A stretch of DNA of 64,000 nt, from assembly GCA_028095005.1 (NCBI GenBank), contig CM051460.1, forward strand, positions 283,814,238 through 283,878,237. The letters run 5' to 3'. This stretch comes from Rhynchospora pubera (lineage: Eukaryota; Streptophyta; Magnoliopsida; Poales; Cyperaceae). Position 1 is the first letter of the stretch. Each line of letters starts with the position of its first letter. Below the pieces are notes generated by a model that had not been told where the DNA came from, did no database searches, and was given only the letters and a program-made list of their open reading frames with translations. Shown here in pieces: positions 23,260 through 35,167 of the stretch. Position numbers and translations under genes: made by a program.

Positions 23260-24439
23260 CAAAATTTTGGTGCTTTTGGGATCTTTTTTTCATCTTCCTA
23301 CGTACTGGCTTCTGCTATTTATTTTTTCGATAAACTTGTAAAAAGGTTTCTGACATTGTCATACATATATGAACATTAGGCATGGAGTTTCCAACATTAG
23401 GAAAATAATCCAGAGGTTGATTGGAAAATTACGGATGAAGAAACATGCAAAGCAATAATAGTTTTCTTCTATTGTGTTGCAAGTGGGAAGAGATGAAGCT
23501 AATTGAGGAGGACCAGCTGAGCAGCCAATTGCTCAGAAATTTTTCGTGCAAAATATTCTTCATGATAATTGGATAAAACATCTTGTCTTCTACAATTGAT
23601 TTTGAACTTAGTTGGTTTCTGACAAGGGACCAAACGGGAAGAAACAAGTTGCCTCAAGAAATCCTTTTGTTTATGGAATTGGTGTTTTTGTGAAAATACT
23701 AGTCGTAGCTTTACATGTTCTTGAAGGGCCGTTGCTTCGATTAGTTGCCAGTTGCCACTGATAAGAGTTTTTTGGTTAGAATGGGCCAAGGGCAACAATT
23801 GGGCCCAGTAGATTTCAGGCCTCAGGGGGCTGATTCTGTGGCAAGCTTTGTAGTGTACACTGCGTGTCTAAGACAAGTATTCTTTCAGCATCTTGCAGAA
23901 TATTGCTGTAATTAATTATGTTTGAGACTGCTGATTTTCTTTTAGGATGAGATAAGAGTCAAATCTGAAGAACAAACTACGTTAATGGGTTTTGAATTTA
24001 CATCTTTAAATAGAGAATATTGATGTAATTAATTATGTTTGAGACTGCTGCCTTACTTTTGTGGCGTTTTTTAAATCAGTTTTCACAATCATAGGTTGAC
24101 ATGTTAGCCACCAATGTTGCTAATTTAATACGCAGCATCATGCAGGTACATTGAAGTGACAAATTATAATAGATTATTCACAGATTCGATGAGTAAGTAA
24201 TGTTGTAATTGAGAATCGTGTGAAGAATTTGAAGTTGTAGGCTCAAATTCAGCACCCGTCCGCTTTAGAGATAATTTGAGAACAAATTTCATCTTATGCT
24301 AAAAAAAAAGAGAGATTAATAGTTCAATTAGTTCTCAGCGTGTATCAATTATACGGATTGTCAAAATTTTAACCCTATGCACATAATTCAATTACAGTGC
24401 CGTTTGATGACTTAATCTAATGTATTGTTTAATTTAAAA
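23260..24439. other. Intergenic stretch with a short direct repeat
   Basis: This holds the 3' flank of the DUF1645 gene. A direct repeat with the core TGTAATTAATTATGTTTGAG occurs near 23909 and 24014. A 99-codon minus-strand frame (23499-23798) has no recognisable domain and was not called. Confidence 0.5.
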
Positions 24440-24855
24440 GAGAATATCTATTGTGAACCATGGTGCATAGAGGGTTCCGTGCACCATGATCGTTTGATCG
24501 GTGATGTTGCAAATTGACAAATCTAAATTAATCAATCCAATCTATATATTGAAATCTTATGGAAAACAAAATTTTACATATTTTGAAATTTTTTTTACTA
24601 TTTTTTCCGAATTTTTTAAAACTTGACATTTTTGCTATAAATTAGTGTAAGAATATTTCAAAAATGACAAGTTTTAAAAAAAGTCGAAAAATAGTAAAAA
24701 ATTTTAAAAAATTGTAAAATTTTATTTGCTATGAGATTTCAATATATAAATTTCATTGGTTAATTTAGATTTGTTAATTTACAAAATCACCAATCAAACG
24801 ATCATGGTGTACGAAATCTTTTATGCATCGTGATTCACGATGGATATTCTCAATT
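24440..24855. mobile_element. Hairpin element D
   Basis: This is a fourth large inverted repeat. The left arm reads GAATATCTATTGTGAACCAT, GTGCACCATGATCGTTTGAT; the right arm is complementary, ending CACGATGGATATTC. The inner region repeats the ATTGAAATCTTATGG / AAAATTTTACATATTTT arrangement seen in elements A-C, but without flanking TA/GA microsatellites. It is non-coding. Confidence 0.7.
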
Positions 24856-25550
24856 TAAAATACAAGTTTCACGCCTTAAATTTTATAATCAACTGTAGTA
24901 ATACAATTGATTTGATACATAGGAAAATCTAATCAACAGCTGGCCATGCACCAAATCCAAAGCATGTCTATTAGCTAAGTTTGAACTTCGAAATACGTCA
25001 CCGGACTATGCACACATATTTTCTGGGATTCAGATTGCTTCAACTCTCCTCTAGTTATTGTAATAATAGTGGCACATAATTTTAAACTATCAAAAAATAC
25101 TCCATTTCTAGGGGTCTTTTCTACAGTACTCCTGATGACGTCAGGGTTTTTCTTTGTTGTGTCCGTCAGTTGTGATGGTTTTTAATCTGTGCCGTTGATT
25201 TCAGCTGGTGATGCTATCATGAGATCAATTTTCAATGTCGATCTATCGGTGCGCTTCGATCCGTCCGTCACTCCTCTCTTTCTCTTCAGGACTCCCCCTT
25301 CCACTTCCCCTTTCCCGCATTCTCTTCTCCATTCTTTCTTTCTTCTTTTAGCGAATTCTTTTACTTTACTGCACGAACTCACGAAGCCGGGGCGTGGGAG
25401 GGGGGGGAGGTCCATCCCTCTCCTCTTTGAACAGTTTCTTCTCAACTCTTCTTTGGGTGACTAGGGAGAGAGCAACGGCAGCGTCGACTGAAGACGGGGG
25501 CGATTGATGGTTTACTTATGATTTATTCCGTCTTCACTATGAGCTCTTGA

Positions 25551-25624
25551 TGAATCTTCTTTCCTTTTCTTATCTCAAGAAACCCTGCTTCCCTCAGCGT
25601 ATTGACCTACACCTCCCGTACAGG
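25551..25624 (+). pseudogene. Exon-like piece with start codon, unassigned
   Basis: An ATG opens a frame reading MNLLSFSYLKKPCFPQRID..., ending at a CAG/GTTCTG donor-like site. It follows a pyrimidine-rich leader (25250-25370) like that of a transcribed plant gene. It is probably the first exon of a captured gene or of the Helitron chimeric transcript. I do not recognise the protein. Confidence 0.35.
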
Positions 25625-26228
25625 TTCTGATTTGAGTACAAAAATTGATTGTTTCTTTAGAATGTTTGAAATTGCTAAGTTCTTCTGTGATTACTTTTGT
25701 AGAAGAAGAGACTTGAAACAACGGCCAAAGAAAAATTGAGCACCTGTGCTGGTTGGAGGGTAAATATTTGTATGATTTTCTTAGTAAGGTAATGAAATAA
25801 AAAATTTTCTTATAGTACAGATTTCTGACATTTTATTATAATGATGTTAGTAGTATGTTGTTTTATATCTTTACTCTCCAATTAATGTTCTTTAACACAA
25901 AAATAGTATTTTGCAAGTCAAGGTTCTCTCTCCACGCTTCTCCGTGATTTGTTCTTCTGGGTTCCGTAAGCTTTGTATTTCTATAACTTTGCTTATTTTC
26001 TTTTATCTGTTCTTTCTCAGATTAGTTTTTTTTACTTTTTTTTCCTTTAAGTTTTTCTTCCAATTGAGGGTTGAGGAAGCTTATATGTTAACTCGACAGA
26101 GAGATCTATGTTATGTACCAAACTAAACAAACGTTTGAAGAAATTGAGGGAACTGGGGAGTCGACCGAGGAGGACGGATTGAATCTGTCATGGATTGGTG
26201 GAAAGAACGAATGAGATTCTGACAACAT

Positions 26229-26332
26229 GGTTTTTAGGAGAGAAAAGAAGGAACAGATTACCAAGGTCAAGAAGATAACTGTACTAGATGAATTACAGAG
26301 GTTGAAATCCGAAGGAAGAAGGATACAGAGGT
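26229..26332 (+). pseudogene. Exon-like basic coiled-coil piece, unassigned
   Basis: The open frame begins MVFRREKKEQITKVKK, continues VLDELQRLKSEGRR, and ends at an AG/GTTGGT donor-like site. Its charged heptad-like composition suggests a real captured exon rather than random AT-rich sequence. The parent gene is not recognised. Confidence 0.35.
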
Positions 26333-26856
26333 TGGTTTGTTCTTCCTAATTGATTAACAATTTATCATTTTTTGTCACCGATTTTGCATGTCATAATCCA
26401 CCCTTTACAACATGCCAAAACGTCATAAAAAAATACACCGTGTTTTTTATTCTTCTCAACGAATTCTATTTGAGAAACCAAAAGCACCGCTTACCTGGAA
26501 GATGATTATGATCGGCTTTTGGTTTCTCCTCTATTTCTATTTTTTTTATTTCTGTTCAGGATGAATCTTGATTATATGTCCCATTTCGTACTCTTAGTTG
26601 AGTGATTTTGGAGTAGTTTTGGTATGATTTTCCTTTCTTTCTGTTTCAGGCGAATCTGGACACTCTCACCTCTTTCCCTCAACTACAGGTTCTTCCTCGC
26701 CTCCCTTAATTATTGAAAACCAGAGAACATTTCCCTATTGCTTGAGTTTCTAAATTAATTAATTATTTAAATAATTTTTCAGTTTTCGTTTTGTGGCAGT
26801 GGCATTTCCCTTACATATATAGTAATAGTTTTTCAAATATTCTTGGTGACAGGTAG

Positions 26857-26990
26857 CGATTGCCAGTTACATGGTACCCTGAATCATTCACCAATGTACC
26901 CATGAGTGACATGAACATGAGATCTAATCTTTCGAGGTATCCAGGAGGGGTCTACCGTTTCTACAGAGGAGAAAAAGTGTATAAATTTGG
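26857..26990 (+). pseudogene. Captured exon fragment of a beta-D-xylosidase (GH3, BXL-type)
   Basis: The reading frame gives LPVTWYPESFTNVPMSDM, then GGVYRFYRGEKVYKFG, ending at a GG/GTAAGG donor. This is the conserved C-terminal segment of plant cell-wall beta-xylosidases (R-L-P-x-T-W-Y-P ... P-M-x-D-M ... Y-R-F-Y-x-G ... V-Y-x-F-G). A TAG directly precedes RLP in frame, and the catalytic GH3 domains are absent, so this is a fragment without function. It lies on the Helitron plus strand. Confidence 0.8.
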
Positions 26991-27607
26991 GTAAGGTTTA
27001 AGCTATTTAAATTCTCTTAAAATTTTTATCTGCACTTGACAAACTCATAGTGTGAATTTATTATCTGATTCCATGTACATTTGTAGAACCTCAATTAGAG
27101 CCAAGATTAACTATGCATAGTGTTGCTGGTACAAAGACAAACCATTGTGGTACCAGTTGTTGCTGAGTCAACATTAGTTATGTTATCCATTGTTTCATCT
27201 AAGTCTAATAATTAGTTTAATTGGTTGGTCTATCAATTCTAGAAAATTAATTCAGCCTACAAGAGAAAAAAAAAGAGGAATACTTAGTTTCTTGATATAA
27301 TTCAAAAAAATCAAGTGTTCTTTTATTACTTAAATATATCTATTTGCAAGGATCAATGATCATCAGGTTATAAATTTATATTCATTTTCTTTGATCTGTG
27401 TAAATCTTTGCATTTGGAACTGCCATTGTTTTAATTACTTATTATTTTATATTGCAAGAAATAAATTTAGTGCCCATTTTTTCATTTGGACAGAAATGAC
27501 CTTTCTTTAAGAACCTTACAAAAGCTGAATTAATTTTTAAGCAATTATTATATGTCAGTTTATTTTATGCTTGCATATTGTTCCTTAAAATAAGTTAGGC
27601 TATTAAT

Positions 27608-27754
27608 TTTATTTCAGAGCATTATGTAGTGAGCTGGTCAAATGTGAATGCCAGCATGTTAGGATAAAATATCTCTTTGAGTCTCATCTCCACAAACCAG
27701 CATATGAATGCCATTATATAGTTGTTTTTTGCATCTCTTTGGACAACAAACCAG
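27608..27754 (+). pseudogene. Possible captured exon, unassigned
   Basis: A 47-codon open stretch after a TTTCAG acceptor reads ALCSELVKCECQH...LHKPAYECHYIVVF and reaches a donor-like CCAG/GTTGGT. Openness over this length in AT-rich DNA is only weak evidence. No family is recognised. Confidence 0.25.
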
Positions 27755-28966
27755 GTTGGTATTGATCTATTTCAGATTCTTTTTGGGGCATTCATTTTGT
27801 ATGTATTTATTAACATTCAATTCGTATAATGATGGTGGTGCAGCAATGTTAGTAGAGGATACGAGGCAAACACAAAAAGAAAATGATTTGCATGCAGACA
27901 ATTTAAACTCCAATTAGAGGTTTGCTTCTCTTTCTTCTTAACATTTTATATTATTATTTATGTGTTTCATTGGCTGTTATATTTTCTATTGTTTTGTTGT
28001 GCATTTATTTGGATTGGGTGTCATTCGGTGTCATTTGGTAAAGATATTAAATAAAGTTTCTTACAGATTTTCTAAATTTGCTCTTAGTTCCTCGCAGGCC
28101 GTTGATTTGCTATAATTTTTTGTGAATTCCTATGATTGATGTGTAGCTATCCATGCAGGTATGGTAAAAACGATCATTTTCTATTTTTTTTCAGGTTCTC
28201 AATTTTTTTGAATAAGAAGAATTCTCATTGTTTTCTACTTTTGATTGTAGTGTCTGTTGCTAAAATTGACAGTAGTTATACAAACTCATTTCTCTCATTA
28301 AAAAAAGATGATTTCTTATTATGACAATTTTATCAAATATGATATTTTAAAAAGAACTAATTTGTTGAGCAAAGCTACATTTGATTGGCACAGTTTTTGT
28401 TCACTTTGTTTCCATTGGATTTTTGTGTGGTTTCTTCAATTAGTTTTATGGACAAATTTGGGCGCATTATTATATGGCAGTTTACAGTTCAATCGAATGT
28501 CTATTTTCAGTACAGTGATTGCTACATATTTTAAACATGTAGATGTATATAACAGTCCCAAAAGACAATCTATAAATGCATTATTATGGATTTCGGTCTG
28601 ACTATAATGTGGCTCTGACTGGTATGGATTTCGCTCTCCTCTCGGTGCCTTATTCCTTGTGCTCCCTCGCTCTGCTCTCCTTTCAATTATCTGTTCCATT
28701 TATTCAACAACAACACTGTTCAGTTTTTGCTATTTCGAATGGTTCTAATTATCACTTCTTTCAGCCAATTCAAAAGCTGGTTGTTTGGTCAGTTTCAAAA
28801 CTCAATTGGAAAGCTGATAATTTAATTAATTTCACAAATATATTTTGATACAAGTCCATTGTAGGTTTTAGAAAGAAGAATATAAAAAAATCCATTGATT
28901 AAATTTCAAAATAATTTAATCTTATTTGCATATCTGTTAAGATTCAAATATTTATTTTTCGTGCAG

Positions 28967-29160
28967 CAAGCACTGAAGATATGGAGACACATTTTGTTAG
29001 GCTGTTAGATGACCAATCATTTGACTTAATCTCAACCTATGCTCTTAACGCATATGAATATGGTTGCTGTGTTCTTAGGTGCTCTTTCGTTGAAGATAGC
29101 AATCCCTACTACTGTGTTGCTACGGCGTATATACTCCTTGAAGAAAATGAAGCAAGCAAG
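28967..29160 (+). pseudogene. Captured exon of DDB1 (damaged DNA-binding protein 1)
   Basis: After a TTTTTCGTGCAG acceptor the frame reads STEDMETHFVRLLDDQSF, then YEYGCCVLRCSF, YYCVATAYIL, EENEASK, and ends exactly at an AAG/GT donor. This is the conserved beta-propeller segment of plant DDB1, the adaptor of CUL4 ubiquitin ligases: ETHFVRLLDDQ...ISTY...YEYG...CSF...YYCVGTAY...EENE. Only one exon is present, so no functional protein is possible. A few substitutions at normally invariant positions (for example YYCVATAY) show relaxed constraint. Confidence 0.85.
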
Positions 29161-29802
29161 GTGATATTTTTGATGCAATATTTATATTAGTTGTGCTTCT
29201 TCAATTTACTCCGGTGAATAACACACACTTAATGAATGCACTATGAAACCATTCTTGGATTATTTTGCTTTGAATTTTTTGTAATGAATTGAGGATTTCA
29301 GAGAGAGAGAGAGAGAAATTTGGTGGGTGTTTGTCTTGGCTATCACTGATTTACCACTGGTAGAACACTTTGGATAATAATTTTTCATTTTTCAATAACG
29401 TTAGTGCATATGTATTCTGACGTCATGAAGGTCGAATAGGTAAAATGTGACTTTGATTATTTGAAGTTCTTTGAACTTTCAACCATAGTTTTATTCCGGG
29501 TCCTTTGAACTCCAAAATCTAAGCATAATTTGTCATTTTTAATTATTTGGAGTTCTAATATTATTTACATTCTTTGGTTGTGTGCTTAGTAGAGGTAATA
29601 GAACTGATTATTGTTATGTTGGAATATTTTAAATCTTATCTTACATTTCTTTCCTTTGATTATGTAATTTGTAAATTCAACCATGATTTTATTTTTAGAT
29701 CTTTGTTCTTTACAACAATAAGATCTTGAAAAATTGAGACAATAAAATCTAGGAAAAAATTATCAAAAAAATTGGTCGCGCAACGCGCGACGGCGCGACT
29801 AG

Positions 29803-30659
29803 TTTAATTCAAATCAGACCGTTAAGATGTAAATCGATTTTCCTTTTTTTTTTTTTTACAATTGATTTCAGGCAGACACTCAGGCAGTACACAACTTAAA
29901 TAGGTGAAGAACATGGTCAGACCGGATCTAAATTATTTCATATGAAATGGATAAGGTAAATTTGTATGGATTCTAGAAGGATTAAATGAACTTCATACAG
30001 TTAGAGAGAAGTCAAGTCTCCAACCAATCACGCTTTTTCTGCTGTCCGAAAATACGGTTTCCATATCTAACAAATCAATTTTTTTTTTTTGAAGAGTCAA
30101 TTATTGGTTTTTTCATCCTCCCATTCTTCTATTTTATTCCAAGTACTATGGCCAAACTTTAATTACGCTGATTATAATTGAGCTAGTAAATATTTGTCAA
30201 CCAAAAGAAACCTAACAGAAGGAAAGTGTATTATATATTTCTAGGCAAATTCGTTATTCTAGTAATAAAGTGAATACATGTGCTGCTTCTGCAGTTGTGC
30301 TGTAAAATTTGACTTCCCGTTCATAATTTTACCGTTTCCTATATTGACCTTCTAGATATACTCCAGAATTTTCTTCATTTTGATTCATCCGCCTCCATTT
30401 CTTCTAGGCTCTGGTTCTAGTAATGAAGGGAAATGTCAAATGCGTTTACTTCAACGAAAACGAAACAATCAAATATTCAAATGACATGAACAAAATATGA
30501 TCTTATGTGGTCATTCCTTGTGTAGCGACTTCTGTAAATGCTCATTTGTAACAACATTCTTGTCAAATTTATAAGATCATCCCCATTGGATGTTATTGAA
30601 AATTGCCCCAATCAATGATTCACTTGTTAATGACGAGCATTTAAAACTGTATGCCGAAT
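29803..30659. other. AT-rich intergenic stretch
   Basis: No gene or transposon boundary was seen between the Helitron 3' end and the foldback/minisatellite block. Confidence 0.55.
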
Positions 30660-32265
30660 ATTACGGAATTGCTTAGGACCATCCCTAAGACTCTATCATC
30701 CTCATCATCCTCACGCATACGTAACTAACTCCTCCCTCACGCGTACACTCTCTTCTCTCTCCCTCCTCTGTACGCTATCTCCCGTCCCTGCCCCCTCCTT
30801 CCTCCCACGTACGCAGTCCCCCGTCCCCCCTTCTCCCTCCCACATATGCTGTCCCCCCTCTCCCTCCTCCCTCCTCCCTCCTGTCCCCCCTCACCCTTCT
30901 CCTCTTCCTCCTACACACTTCATAACTGTTGAAATTAATATATTTAAATGTTGAAAGACAATATCGTAATTGTTGAAGTTAAAATAGATTTCTACCACCC
31001 CACCAGCGCTATGAGATTAGTAAGAAACTCAGGCTGTAAAGGGAAAATCGAGAGGTAGAAGAAAGCCGGACATAAGATTGTAAGTCGTCAATCTGATTTA
31101 AAATCAGCTTCCCACTTCGAAATCTTATTCAACTACACAAATTCTACTACCAGACAAAGCAAGAGAGACGAAAGAGCCCATGCTTGAACTTTAATAACCC
31201 AGACATCACTTTACTTTGTCTCTTTCTTTGAAATTTTATTTGAACTATAACATATATTAACTTCAACATTTACGATATTAATTTCAATAGTTATCTATTT
31301 AATTTCAACAGTTATCTATTTAATTTCAACAATTACGATATTTAATTTCAACATTTATGCATAGTAATTTCAACGGTTATGAAGTGTGAGGGAGGGGGAG
31401 GGGTGAGGGGAGGGACTGGATACGCAGGAAGGAGGGAGAGGGGGGAGGGATGGGAGACGAACAGCGTATCCTGCGCGAGGGAGAGGGGATGAGAAATAGA
31501 AAACGCGTCAGGAAATAATTCCAAAAATAGAAACTATTGAAGTTAATATGTTATATATGTAACTGCTGAAGTTAATATATATAATTGTTGAAGTTAATAC
31601 ATATAACTGTTGAAGTTATATGCGTAATTGTTAAAATTATATGTAGTTATTGAAGTTATATATGTAACTGTTGAAGTTACTATATATAACTGTTGAAATT
31701 AATATATATAACTGTTGAAGTTAATATATATAACTGTTGAAGTTATATATGTAGCTGTTGAAATTATATATGTAACTATTGAAGTTAATATGTTATATAT
31801 GTAGCTGTTGAATTTAATATATATAACTGTTGAAGTTAATATATATAATTGTTGAACTAGGCATATTTAAATGTTGAAGGTAATATTTGAAGTGAGCAAA
31901 TTTAAATTATTGAAGTTGACATATATATTAGCTTCAACAGTTATATATATTAACTTCAACAGTTATATATATTAACTTCAACAATTATAATCAATATATA
32001 GTGTCTGTGAGAGAGGGGAGGGGAGGGGGAGGGGGAGCGTACGCAGGAGGAATGGGAGGGACGAGCATACACAGGGAGGGTGTTTGTGAGAGAGGGGAGG
32101 GGGAGGGGGAGCGTACGCAGGAGGAATGTGAGGAGGGACGAGCATACGCAGGGAGGGAAACAGAGTGATTTCCAGAAATAGAAAACGCGTAAATTCTAAA
32201 ATAGAAAAACGTGTGGGGATGATGGGGATGATGAATATCGGGGATGATCCTTATCACCCCCGCAA
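30660..32265. repeat. Foldback block with CT-rich arms around a minisatellite
   Basis: The left border (AGGACCATCCC, then ATCATCCTCATCATCC) recurs inverted at the right border (GGGGATGATGGGGATGATG, then GGGATGATCCT). Inside the borders the left arm is CCCTCC-rich and the right arm GGGAGG-rich, separated by an AT-rich minisatellite. The arrangement suggests a foldback-type element or an expanded inverted repeat. No target duplication was resolved and no gene is present. Confidence 0.55.
31532..31990. repeat. AT-rich minisatellite, about 16 units of 20-29 bp
   Basis: Degenerate tandem units of the form AACTGTTGAAGTTAATATAT occur about 16 times, with a few longer units containing ATGTTATATATGTA. 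The last three units (31930-31990) are inverted (TTAACTTCAACAG), and further inverted units lie at 31256-31350. The array therefore has a switch of orientation. Confidence 0.8.
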
Positions 32266-33121
32266 ATATTATCAATAAGAAAAATTTATTTGCTTCCGAT
32301 CCTCTTTTTGCATATCTATAACCGATTCGGCAATTCTATTTTTGGTGCACTGTACTCACACCTTTGCTCACCATGTCTTTTACTTTTTCTTTTATGGCAT
32401 TTTTTTTATCCACCTTCTATACATAATGAATTTATTATATTTGATAAATTTCTCAATAGCATTCGTTTCTTACTTTCTTGAAAAGATTTTTGTATATCGC
32501 ATTTTTTTTAAGATGATTAAAATGTCTGATAACATATATTTAGATGTCCGAACGCAAAATTTGTGTGCTTAGAAGTTTCTAATTATCTAATCGTGCCACC
32601 TGAAACATGAGATCTCAATCACACGAGTAGTATGTAGAGGTCTGACTATCAAATTGTACAAGTATAAACATCAAAAACATTCATCCACAAAACCTAAGAT
32701 ATGATATCTTAATCACACGAGCAATGCTTTAAAAAAAAAAACTGACGTACTATTGGTAGTTCTATTGCTGTCGTTATTTTTTTGAAAATAAATTAGAGGT
32801 CTAAGTAACCTAATTTATTTTTAAATTAAATGTTTATAAAGACCTCTCAGCTAGATTTCGAACATGTGACTTTTTACTCAAAGTGTATTGTTATTGCGGT
32901 TGTTATTGAAAAAAAAGGAACAATAAAGAAAGAAAGAACTTTAAATACTCAAATCATATTAAGTTTGCCTTTGCAAACACAGAGTCAGCCCCAAATTGGG
33001 CCTACACCCTGAAAGCTCTCACACATACCAGTGAACTTATTATAGTACTGTAGCATTAAAATTAGACTAATCGGATGAAGCCTTATTGACATTAGTTAGG
33101 AAGTCTTTGTCTTCATAAATA
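32266..33121. other. AT-rich intergenic stretch
   Basis: No gene was seen. It lies between the foldback block and the 3' terminus of the minus-strand Helitron. Confidence 0.5.
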
Positions 33122-34498
33122 CTAGCGGGGTTTCGCGCGTTGCGCGATCTATTTTTTTTTTTATATAGTGATAGTGAATATAATTTTTTTTTTAAAAAAA
33201 AGATTTTATTAGCTTATGTTTAGCACGACAGAAAATAGTATTGAATATGATTAAAGAACTATTGTTGATTATTGTTCCACTGAAGAAATCAATACATACA
33301 CATATATTTTTTTTCTAAAACCTTATGCTATCTATTTTTGAATTTTTTTTAGATATCGTCAATTATCCTCCACATATTCATAAAGAAAATTTGATATGAA
33401 AAATTCTCCTATGTCTGTAAATAAGTACATAAATTTAAACAAATAAACGAATTTTGAAAATCTTTCACACAATCAAAGAATGAAACTATAATGAAAATTA
33501 AATTTTATGAGATTTAGAAAATAATTTAAAATATTTTATAATTCTATAACAGAAAATATTATATTACGGTATTCCTCATATATATGTAAGCAAGTATATA
33601 AATTTTCATAGTAAATGATTTTTAAAACCCTTCAAACAATTAAAAAAACAGAACTATAAAAAAACAATTTTCATAGCAGAAAAAAAGAGGAAGAGTAAAA
33701 TTATACATGTGCTCTTTTAATCCATCTCCTATGATTGTATGTTATCATTGATCTTATTGATAAATATGCAATTACATGAACAAAATAGATACAAAATAAA
33801 TTCAAAATGTAAACGTCTTCGAATCTGATAAAATAAATTGAACATATACCAATAAGCATCATTTTGCAGTATACAAACATTGAAAATGGACATTGAAACC
33901 TACTATATATTTTAGAAGTAATGTGGAGCTGCACTAAAAAGTAATGAAGGAGAAACTTATCTGAACCAATCATGAACAAAGTAATGGAAACTGATGCATT
34001 GATAGGAATTCTGTCAGCACAAACCAAAACTGATAGGGCAAAATCATCCCAGTTGCAAGCACAAATAAAAAGAAAAAATAGGGAAATAAACCAGGAGAAG
34101 CCATGAGAACAAAATAAAATTATTTAGCTGGTAACTAAAATACTGATTTGGTTGTAGTGCACCAACTGGGCCATCCTAACCCCAAATAAGGATCAGACTA
34201 AATAAGAACCAAATGAAATCTACAAAAAAATAAATTGGACTGTAGGTGACATCAGTATTTAATTGTTGAGGATCAGGGAAAAAAATGAGAGAAGATTGTG
34301 CAGGATGCATGATATGCATCATTTAATTGGATAAGATCATTACCGAAGGTTTCACAGAGGAGCACGCGACACAGCGATTAACAAAACAACATAATTACCA
34401 TGGAGTCACTTCCTAACTTTATTTCTTCTTTACTTTCCTTGATTGAATATCTTAGTGTTGCATACATTGAGTGACAAAAGCAATTAAAACAACTAATT

Positions 34499-34566
34499 AC
34501 CTTGCACTGCATCAATCTGGAATACAACTTGCTTAAGCGTCGATTTCGGAAATTTAGAGTCCGCAT
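34499..34566 (-). pseudogene. Exon-like piece in second Helitron, unassigned
   Basis: Between an acceptor (TTTAATTAG) and a donor (CAAG/GTAATTAG) on the minus strand, 68 nt read DSKFPKSTLKQVVFQIDAV in one frame. Length, splice signals and composition fit a real exon. The parent gene is not recognised. Confidence 0.4.
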
Positions 34567-34626
34567 CTAATTAAAAAATGTAACAAAAGAAAAATCAGTT
34601 TTTGCAAAAGAAACCAAGACCTAAAA

Positions 34627-35167
34627 CAGTGGCGAGGCCAGTAAGTGGCAAGCCTGGGCACTTGCCCAGGCTTGTTTTTCAAAAATAGAGGCCGATATAT
34701 AGGTATTTCATTAGATGCCTAGGCTTGATATTTGACTGTGCCTAGGCTTGAGCTTTGAAACTAGGTTTTTATAGCAATTCAATCTGTTTTTTCTTTTTTG
34801 ACATTTAGTTGATCCGATCAATGAAGACACAAAAAAAGATAAAAGAAAATGTGAATAGCAAAAATAGGTGATTTATGGGCCCGCAAAACATTTTTTTCCC
34901 CATAATTTCCTTAATATAACAAAAGATTAATGCAAAAACAATATAAATATAGTTAGTGTAGGAAAAATTGAATATAACCCTATAATCAAATAGTTAATTT
35001 GATGACAATAAAATTATTTATGAATATTATTTGTTATAAAAACAATATAAATTATTTTAAAATTAGATTTAAAAATTAATATTTTATTAAATATTATTTT
35101 TAATTTTATATTAAATTTAATAATATTTTTTGTGCCCATGCTTAAAAAAAGTCTGGACTCGCCACTG
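34627..35167. mobile_element. hAT MITE nested in second Helitron, 541 bp
   Basis: Termini CAGTGGCGAGGCCAG and, from the right, CAGTGGCGAGTCCAG are flanked by the perfect 8-bp duplication ACCTAAAA (34619-34626, 35168-35175). It shares the CAGTGGCGA terminus with the element at 4908-5798, so the same transposase source probably moved both. The interior is AT-rich and non-coding. Confidence 0.92.

Larger units (their letters stand above)
25100..29802 (+). mobile_element. Helitron carrying captured host-gene exons
   Basis: The 3' end is textbook. A GC hairpin (GTCGCGC, loop AAC, GCGCGAC at 29775-29791) is followed 7 nt later by CTAG at 29799-29802, and the next host base is T. Helitrons are rolling-circle transposons without terminal inverted repeats or target duplications, inserting between A and T. 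The body contains splice-bounded exon fragments of unrelated genes, all on the plus strand (beta-xylosidase 26857-26990, DDB1 28967-29160, and unassigned exon-like pieces), which is typical of gene-capturing Helitrons. No Rep/helicase is present, so it is non-autonomous. The 5' end is not resolved; 25100 is an estimate. Confidence 0.7.

Noticed and set aside
23499..23798. 99-codon minus-strand frame downstream of the DUF1645 gene
   Set aside because: No recognised domain, no promoter or splice context, and composition like surrounding AT-rich DNA.
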